Assembly: GCA_013697465.1 (NCBI GenBank)
Contig: JACCWU010000171.1
Span: forward strand, 1-14,073
Length of the DNA stretch: 14,073 nt
Direction of reading: 5' to 3'
From: Actinomycetota bacterium
Lineage (GTDB): Bacteria; Actinomycetota; Thermoleophilia; Gaiellales; Gaiellaceae
In this document: piece by piece, positions 1 to 5,714 of the stretch
How the letters are laid out: the number at the start of each line of letters is the position of its first letter
How positions within the stretch are numbered: position 1 is the stretch's first letter
Notes under the pieces: model-generated
What the model saw: only the letters and a program-made list of their open reading frames with translations
What the model was told of the DNA's origin: nothing
Database searches by the model: none
Made by a program: the position numbers and the translations under genes

Positions 1-11
1 CCCCTCCACCA

Positions 12-42
12 CGCTCATGGGCCAAACGTCGGCCCATGAGCG
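12..42. promoter_or_regulatory. Inverted repeat spanning the corA start codon
   Basis: The arms at 12-23 and 31-42 are perfect 12-base complements (CGCTCATGGGCC / GGCCCATGAGCG) around a 7-base loop, AAACGTC. The ATG of the CorA-like gene (36-38) is inside the right arm, so a transcript reaching through here would fold with the start codon paired. No Shine-Dalgarno sequence is visible in the 35 bases before the ATG. It could be a translation-controlling hairpin, a protein operator at a near-leaderless start, or the hairpin of a gene ending to the left. No T-run follows, which argues against an ordinary rho-independent terminator. The repeat itself is certain; its role is inferred. Confidence 0.5.
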
Positions 43-935
43 CGCGCTGGATCGACCTCCTCGACCCGACCCGCGAGGAGCTCCTCGCCGCACTGCCGAC
101 CGGAGTCGATCCCGATGTCGTGGAGACGCTCGCAGCCGCGCCTGGCGGCGAGCACACCCGGCCGCTGCTCGAGAGCCACGGCGCATACGTGCTCGGGGTC
201 TTCCTCGGTGCCCAACCGGCGCCGGAGGACGATCGGATCGTGTACCGGGAGGTTGACGTCGTCGCGACTCCGGGCCTCGTCGTCACAGTGCGGAAGACGC
301 CCGAGAAAGGGGCGCCGTGGCATCCTGAACCGCTGGAGACGGCAGCCGCGCGAGGCGCATCCGTCGGAGAGCTGCTGTTTCGCCTCCTCGACGACGTTGC
401 AGCGTCCTTCCTCGACGTGGTGGTCGCCGTCGACGCCGAGATCGACGAGCTCGAGGATCACATCGAGGACTGGCCCAGCCCGATGGTGCGCAGACGGCTC
501 GGCGGCCTGCGGCACGACCTCCTGCATGCACGAAGAACAGTCGGCGCGATGCGGGGCGCCGTGCGACGGATCGTGGACAAGCGCCTCGACATCGGTGACG
601 AGAGGCTCTTTCCCGAATCGGTCGAGCGCATGATCGCGGACACGTACGAGACGCTCGTCCGCGCCGGCGAGGAGCTCGAGGTGGCCCGGGATCTGCTCGC
701 GAGCGCTCGCGACTACCACCAGTCGGTCATCACCGAGCGGCAGAACGACATCAGCAAGACGCTCACGGTTATCGCCTCGCTCGTGCTCGTTCCGACGCTG
801 ATCGTCGGGTTCTACGGGCAGAACTTCGACGAGGTGTTCGGCAAGGGCTACTGGACGCTTGGCGTCTCGACAGGCCTCATCGTCGCGTCGACGATCGTGC
901 AGCTCGCGCTCTTCCGCTGGCGTCGCTGGATCTGA
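36..935 (+). CDS. corA: CorA-family divalent cation transporter, GQN variant
   Basis: 299 residues. The layout is that of the CorA/MIT family: an N-terminal alpha/beta cytoplasmic domain beginning RWIDLLDPT (4-12), a long helical stalk rich in charged residues (about 110-240), and two C-terminal membrane helices (about 243-260 and 274-294) with a basic tail RWRRWI. Such proteins form pentameric channels passing Mg2+, Co2+ or other divalent ions through the inner membrane. The loop after the first membrane helix reads FYGQNF (259-264), so the family's GMN signature has Gln in place of Met (261-263). ZntB-type members carry GIN, so the ion may not be Mg2+. I chose the ATG at 36 because WIDLLDP sits at the usual distance from family N-termini. 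The start lies in an inverted repeat and has no clear ribosome binding site. The 3' end overlaps convergent nth by 59 bp. The family is sure; the ion is not. Confidence 0.92.
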   Translation: MSARWIDLLDPTREELLAALPTGVDPDVVETLAAAPGGEHTRPLLESHGAYVLGVFLGAQPAPEDDRIVYREVDVVATPGLVVTVRKTPEKGAPWHPEPLETAAARGASVGELLFRLLDDVAASFLDVVVAVDAEIDELEDHIEDWPSPMVRRRLGGLRHDLLHARRTVGAMRGAVRRIVDKRLDIGDERLFPESVERMIADTYETLVRAGEELEVARDLLASARDYHQSVITERQNDISKTLTVIASLVLVPTLIVGFYGQNFDEVFGKGYWTLGVSTGLIVASTIVQLALFRWRRWI

Positions 936-1617
936 GCTCAGGCGTAGCGAGTCGCGACGAGGGGCAGAGGTCTTCGAGCACGCAGACCTCGCACTCGGGG
1001 CTACGGGCATCGCAGACCCGGCGTCCGTGCCAGATGAGCAGGTGCGGGAAGCGCGCCCAGTCCGGTCGAGGCACGACGCGCTGCAGATCTCGCTCGATCT
1101 TCACCGGGTCGTCCGCACGCGTCAACCCGAGGCGTTGCGAGAGCCGCCGCACGTGCGTGTCGACGACGATGCCCTGTGCGTGGCCGAGCTCGGCGGCCAC
1201 CACATTCGCCGTCTTGCGCGCGACCCCGGGCAGCGTGACGAGCTCTGCGAGCGTACGCGGCACGACACCGTCGAACCGCTCCAGCAGGACGTACATCGTT
1301 CCTCGGATCGCCTTCGCCTTCTGCCGGAAGAAGCCGGTCGCGTAGATGTCGCGCTCGAGCTCCTCCTGCGGCACCTGGAGATAGTCCTCGGGCCGTCGGT
1401 ACTTCAGAAAGAGACGTTCGGTGACACGGTTGACGTTCGTGTCCGTCGTCTGGGCCGACAGCATGACGGAGACGAGAAGCTCGAGCGGGGAGCGGAAGCG
1501 AAGCGCAATCTCGGCGTCCGCGTGCTCCGCGGCGAGCCGCTCGACGATCGGCACGATCCGCTCGCGCCGCCGACCGAGGCCGCGCCGTCGCGCCTCGCGG
1601 ACGTAGCTACGCGCCAC
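877..1617 (-). CDS. nth: Endonuclease III, base-excision DNA glycosylase/AP lyase
   Basis: 246 residues. Endonuclease III removes oxidised pyrimidines from DNA and cuts the abasic strand by beta-elimination. The helix-hairpin-helix reads LPGVARKTANVV (129-140), with the Schiff-base lysine at K135. The catalytic aspartate is D153 in VVDTHVRR (151-158). The 4Fe-4S loop is intact: C202-x6-C209-x2-C212-x5-C218. SAQTTD (54-59) is the expected N-terminal-domain motif. The start is GTG at 1617, which lies 11 bp inside the end of the phosphoesterase gene, so translation is probably coupled. It is the last gene of the addB-addA-phosphoesterase-nth operon. After the last cysteine there is a 28-residue Arg/Ser/Ala-rich tail that E. 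coli Nth lacks; its coding region is the part that overlaps the 3' end of corA. The enzyme assignment is secure; the tail may have little function. Confidence 0.96.
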   Translation of the reverse strand: MARSYVREARRRGLGRRRERIVPIVERLAAEHADAEIALRFRSPLELLVSVMLSAQTTDTNVNRVTERLFLKYRRPEDYLQVPQEELERDIYATGFFRQKAKAIRGTMYVLLERFDGVVPRTLAELVTLPGVARKTANVVAAELGHAQGIVVDTHVRRLSQRLGLTRADDPVKIERDLQRVVPRPDWARFPHLLIWHGRRVCDARSPECEVCVLEDLCPSSRLATPELRSSDASGRARAARSSTRR

Positions 1618-2335
1618 TCTGCGCCAGGCGCTGGCTTTCGAAGTAGGCGCTGGTCTCGTCGGGATCCGGCGGATCGAGCAGCCAGCCGATCAGCTCCTCG
1701 GAGCTCGGCGCAGCGGAACGGATTCGCGCGACCGCCTGCTCCACGTCGTACTCCGTGCGTCGGAGCTCCACCGTCGGGCCGAGGAGCGCCCAGAACGCAC
1801 CACGTCGGCCCTCGTAGGGGCTTCCGACGCTTCCTGCGTTCACCACGCGCAGGCCACCCGGAAGCGTCCGGTCGAACTGCACGTGCGTATGACCGCAGAG
1901 GAGGACGTCCGCATCCACCTCGCCGATCAACTCGACGACGACCTCGTCCGGCGTGACGCGGGTGAAGACCGGCTCGTCGGCAGTGGGGATCGCGTGACAG
2001 AACAGCGTACGACCGAGGCCGTCGATCTCGAGGTCGACGGTGAGCGGCCAGGAAGCCAGCTCGGCAAGGCGCCCCGATCCGAGACGGTCCCGATCGGCAA
2101 CCCAATCGCGTCCGTACTCCTCGACGCCGTCGAGCACGAGCCGGTCGGCGTTCCCACGCAGGAACCGAACCCCCGGAAGGCTCGTCAGGCGGTCGAAGAC
2201 CTCCGAAGGGAACGGCCCCGCAACCACGTCGCCGCCGCAGACGATCGCGTCCACACCTTGCTGACCGATCTCGGCGAGCACCGCCTCGAGCGCGGGCAGG
2301 TTCCCGTGGATGTCGTTGAGTACCGCAACCCGCAC
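1607..2335 (-). CDS. Calcineurin-like metallophosphoesterase (YfcE/MJ0936-like)
   Basis: 242 residues from a GTG start (MRVAVLNDIHGN). The metal-binding motifs appear in family order: D8-x-H10, GGD (D36), GNAD (N62), H114 and GHTH (H149, H151). These residues bind two metal ions and hydrolyse phosphomono- or diesters. The short single-domain form resembles the YfcE/MJ0936 phosphodiesterase group (COG0622/COG0639) more than Mre11/SbcD nucleases, which are longer and carry extra domains. No signal peptide or membrane segment is seen, so it should be cytoplasmic. It begins 10 bases after addA stops and no Shine-Dalgarno is visible, so it probably depends on upstream translation; its end overlaps nth by 11 bp. 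The substrate is unknown. Its place between two DNA repair genes suggests, but does not prove, a nucleotide- or DNA-end-related role. Confidence 0.88.
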   Translation of the reverse strand: MRVAVLNDIHGNLPALEAVLAEIGQQGVDAIVCGGDVVAGPFPSEVFDRLTSLPGVRFLRGNADRLVLDGVEEYGRDWVADRDRLGSGRLAELASWPLTVDLEIDGLGRTLFCHAIPTADEPVFTRVTPDEVVVELIGEVDADVLLCGHTHVQFDRTLPGGLRVVNAGSVGSPYEGRRGAFWALLGPTVELRRTEYDVEQAVARIRSAAPSSEELIGWLLDPPDPDETSAYFESQRLAQSGA

Positions 2336-2345
2336 TCGACGAAAG

Positions 2346-5300
2346 CTAGCGCTCCGCGTGCACGAGCAGTCGCGGCCCGGCGCAGACGACGTCGAGCGCC
2401 GGGCAGCCCGCGCAGACGTACTCGCTCGGAGTCGGACGGAAGTCGCCAGCGCGGATACGGGCAATCGCCTCCGAGAGCTTGGTCTCGAGCGCAGCGACGT
2501 CGCCGGCGGAGAATGCTGCGCTGACGACGTCGTCGGGAGCCTCCAGGAACTGGTAGACGACCTCGACCTCGTCGGCGCCGTCGCGGAGGCACGCGAGCGC
2601 GTACACGAGGCGTTGCAGGCCGTAGTCCGCGTCGACGATCGCCGACGGAGTGGCGCCCTCGAGCGCGTTCGACTTGTAGTCGACGACGAGCGCGCTCCCG
2701 TTCTCGCGCCAGAGGACGTCGAGCCGGCCGTGGAGAAGGACTCCGTCGTGCTCGAAGGCGAAGGGGCGCTCGGGGCGCGCGCCTTGGAGCCGTGCCAGCC
2801 GCGTGGCGAGATCGGACCGGCAGTACGCCTCGACGAGAGCGGCGATGCGATCGAGCTCGGTAGAGGTCGCGGCGGGATACCACTCCCGCACGGTGGCATC
2901 GAGCTCGGCCCGCGGGGGCGCCACCGGATTCGCCAGCGGGACGAGCTCGAGCAGCCGATGCACCGCGTCGCCGAGCTCCGTGGGGGCGAGCTCTCCCCCG
3001 GTCTCGCGGACAGCCGTCGAAGTCGCAACCGGAGCCATCCCGGCCACCCGCTCGGCGAAGTAGCGATACGAGCAGCGCCCGAACAGGGCGAGCGCACTGT
3101 ACGAAAGCCGGCGCACGTCGTGGATCGGAGGCGTCGGGAGCGGGTCGAACGGAGCGAGCTCGATACTGACGGCACCGAGTCCGACCGGAAGCTCGCCGAA
3201 GAGCGCGAGCTGTCCCTCTTCCGCATCTGGAATCTCGACCGCCGGCTCGGAGAGCGGCGCGTAGCGGTCGACCCGCAAGAGAAAGCGTGCGTCGCCGCGC
3301 TCGACCTCGATCGGATCGTCTTTCGCCTCCGCGACGCTTTCGCTAGCGCCGAGTCGCTCCAGCACCCAGCCCATCGGCGTCTCCCGATCCGCCGCCCGAT
3401 CGAGATCGACCGCACCGGAGACGAGCAGCCGGTCTATCGCCCGCGTCATCGCGACGTAGTACAGACGAAGTCGCTCGGCCCGCCCCTGAACGCGCTCGGC
3501 CTCGCGAACCTCGTCGAAGCCGAAGACGGGGCGGCGGTCGCCGCGCGTCGGATGCACCATCCGGAATCCGAAGCGGCCGTCCGAGAGCGCCACGATCTCG
3601 TCGCCTCCTCGCGGCCCTCCGACGTCGCGCCCCGCGTCCGCGACGATCACGACCTTGAACTCGAGACCCTTCGCGCCGTGGATCGTGAGGAGGCGCACGG
3701 CGTTCGCCCCCTCCTCCTCTGCGACGGCCTCGAGCTGATTCGCCCCCAGAGCTTCCTGGTCGCGCACGAAACGGACGAAGCCGGCGATGTCTCCTCCGCG
3801 CACCGCTTCGTACTCTCGCGCAAGCCGCCCGAGCTTTCGCAGGTTGGCGAACCGGCGTGTGCCGTCCCACCGGGCGAGCACCGCGAGGTCGTAGTCGTGC
3901 TCGGAGAGGATCTGCTCGCACAGACGCTCGAGCCCCCACCGCGTCGACGCTCGGACGAGCCGCTCGTAGCGCTGGAGGAACGCGCGCAGCAGCTGCTGCT
4001 CGCGCTCGGAGACGCCCTCCGGCAAGCCGCGCTCCAGCGCGGTGAAGAGCGGTCGCCTGGGAGCGGCTCGGCGAAGCAGCACAAGGCAGTCGTTCGACAC
4101 CCCGACGAACGGCGACGCGAGCACGGTCGCCAGAGCGACGTCGTCGTAGCGGTTGTGGAGGAGGCGCAGGTACGAGAGCAGATCCGTGACCTGCTGCTGG
4201 CCGAAGTACCCGCGCCCGGTCGCCCGAAACGTGGGCAACCCGACCCGGCGCAGCTCCTCCTCGTAGCGCTCCGCGTCGGTGCCGGCCGCGAAGAGGACGA
4301 CGATCTCGCCGGGCAGCGCGTCGCCCGCGTCCACGAGCTCGCGCACCCTCGCCGCGATCGCCCGCGCCTCCCCCTTGCGCCAGTGCTCGCCGGTGTCGCG
4401 GTAGCTCGTCTTGTCCGTGACGAGGAGCTCGACCGGGTGGCCGAACACCGGGTCCGGGAACTCGGCCGAAGCCGCGAGCGGCTGGAACTCCTCTCCGAAG
4501 GCTCCGGCGAACAGGTGGTTCACCGCCGCGAGCACTTGTGGCCGAGAGCGGTAGTTGCTCCGCAGGGTGAGCAGGTTCGACGCTTGCTCCCGACGCTCTC
4601 GGAACACCTCGACGTCGGCGTGGCGGAACCCGTAGATCGACTGGAACTCGTCGCCGACGGTGAAGACCTCGGTCAGCTCCGGGTGGGCGACGAGATCGAT
4701 CAGCTCGCATTGCAGCAGGTTCGTGTCCTGGAACTCGTCGACCATCACGAGTCGGAATCGAGCCTGCATCGACTCCCGCACGCGAATGTCGTCGCGAAGG
4801 AGGTCTCTCGCAGCGAGCTGGAGATCTTCGAAGTCGACGACCGACTCGCGACGCTTCGAAGCCGCGTACTCCTCCGCGAAGCGCTGGAGCAGCTCCTGGA
4901 GAAGGTCGCGATCGGCGGCGGCGAGCTCTTCGAGCGCGGCGAGCTCGAGCGCCTTGCGCGCATGCTCGTACGACGCCGCGCGCGCGCCCCGGCTCTGGAG
5001 CGCAGCCAGATCGACGACGCGCTCGGGGAGTGTGCCTTCGCCGGCGAGACGCAGAGCCTCCGTCGCATTGCTGCGTTGGGTTGCGGTCGCGTCTTCGTCC
5101 TGCACGAGACATGCAGCCTCGCGGCGGAGATCTCCGAGCGCCTCGTCGAAGCTCGGCCGGGCGCCAAGCTCGAGAACGAGCTCGCGACCCGCCGAGCGCA
5201 ACGTCTCGTAGACACCGATGAGCATCCGCCGGAGACCGACTGCCCGGTACGTGGCGAGCAGGCGGAGACGCTCGGGCTCGCCGTTCGAGCAGAAGATCTC

Positions 5301-5714
5301 GAGCGCGCGCTCGAAGGCCTCTCCTCGGAGGACGGCCGCCCCCGCGTCGTCGAGCTCGCGGAAGCGGGGATCGAGCCCAACGCTGAACGGATGCGCCTTC
5401 AGCAAGCGGTTACAGAAGCCGTGGATGGTCGAGATCCAGGCGCCGTCGAGCTCGCGCGCGAGATCCGGTCGCTCTCGCGCGACGAGTGCAGAGCGGATCC
5501 GGCTCCGCAGCTCGCCGGCGGCTTTCCGCGTGTAGGTGATGACGAGGATTGACTCGACGTCGAGACCGCGTTCGCAGACCGCGCGGACGTACCGCTCGAC
5601 GAGAACGGACGTCTTGCCGGTCCCGGCACCCGCGGAGACGAACGTGTTCCCGGTCGCTTCGACCGCTTCGAGTTGTTCGTCGTTCAGGTTCGTCGCAGTC
5701 TCGGTGACCGTCAT
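2346..5714 (-). CDS. addA: AddA-like helicase-nuclease subunit (UvrD/Rep family)
   Basis: 1122 residues, a cytoplasmic motor-nuclease that unwinds and trims DNA ends for RecA loading. SF1A helicase motifs are complete: Q motif around Q14, Walker A SAGAGTGKT (27-35), Ia VITYTRKAAGEL, Walker B VMVDEFQDTN (323-332), III GDEFQSIYGF (354-363), IV LRSNYRS, V LLTIHGAKGLEF (675-686), VI YYVAMTRA (752-759). The C-terminal PD-(D/E)XK nuclease is also complete: H919, D999, D1012-Y-K1014, Q1034-x3-Y1038. Four cysteines frame the nuclease (C881; C1101-x2-C1104-x6-C1111) in the pattern of the iron-sulfur staple. That staple is usual in AddB but not in classical AddA. The ATG at 5714 overlaps the addB stop as ATGA. 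The much longer upstream open frame is only the addB region in another frame. AdnAB, the mycobacterial relative, is the main alternative name; the partner here has no motor motifs, so AddA-like fits better. Confidence 0.93.
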   Translation of the reverse strand: MTVTETATNLNDEQLEAVEATGNTFVSAGAGTGKTSVLVERYVRAVCERGLDVESILVITYTRKAAGELRSRIRSALVARERPDLARELDGAWISTIHGFCNRLLKAHPFSVGLDPRFRELDDAGAAVLRGEAFERALEIFCSNGEPERLRLLATYRAVGLRRMLIGVYETLRSAGRELVLELGARPSFDEALGDLRREAACLVQDEDATATQRSNATEALRLAGEGTLPERVVDLAALQSRGARAASYEHARKALELAALEELAAADRDLLQELLQRFAEEYAASKRRESVVDFEDLQLAARDLLRDDIRVRESMQARFRLVMVDEFQDTNLLQCELIDLVAHPELTEVFTVGDEFQSIYGFRHADVEVFRERREQASNLLTLRSNYRSRPQVLAAVNHLFAGAFGEEFQPLAASAEFPDPVFGHPVELLVTDKTSYRDTGEHWRKGEARAIAARVRELVDAGDALPGEIVVLFAAGTDAERYEEELRRVGLPTFRATGRGYFGQQQVTDLLSYLRLLHNRYDDVALATVLASPFVGVSNDCLVLLRRAAPRRPLFTALERGLPEGVSEREQQLLRAFLQRYERLVRASTRWGLERLCEQILSEHDYDLAVLARWDGTRRFANLRKLGRLAREYEAVRGGDIAGFVRFVRDQEALGANQLEAVAEEEGANAVRLLTIHGAKGLEFKVVIVADAGRDVGGPRGGDEIVALSDGRFGFRMVHPTRGDRRPVFGFDEVREAERVQGRAERLRLYYVAMTRAIDRLLVSGAVDLDRAADRETPMGWVLERLGASESVAEAKDDPIEVERGDARFLLRVDRYAPLSEPAVEIPDAEEGQLALFGELPVGLGAVSIELAPFDPLPTPPIHDVRRLSYSALALFGRCSYRYFAERVAGMAPVATSTAVRETGGELAPTELGDAVHRLLELVPLANPVAPPRAELDATVREWYPAATSTELDRIAALVEAYCRSDLATRLARLQGARPERPFAFEHDGVLLHGRLDVLWRENGSALVVDYKSNALEGATPSAIVDADYGLQRLVYALACLRDGADEVEVVYQFLEAPDDVVSAAFSAGDVAALETKLSEAIARIRAGDFRPTPSEYVCAGCPALDVVCAGPRLLVHAER

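Noticed and set aside
859..1956. Open + strand frame of 365 codons opposite nth and the phosphoesterase
   Set aside because: It overlaps two real genes on the other strand, its translation is low complexity, and it shows no motif or ribosome binding site.
2336..3415. N-terminal extension of the phosphoesterase frame up to 3415
   Set aside because: It is the shadow of addA. The catalytic domain begins at the GTG at 2335 with the usual MRVAVLNDIHGN.
2310..5552. Open + strand frame of 1080 codons opposite addA
   Set aside because: It is the antisense of a real helicase gene with complete motifs. The translation is rich in Arg/Glu/Leu with no recognisable domain, and long antisense frames are normal in GC-rich codon-biased DNA.
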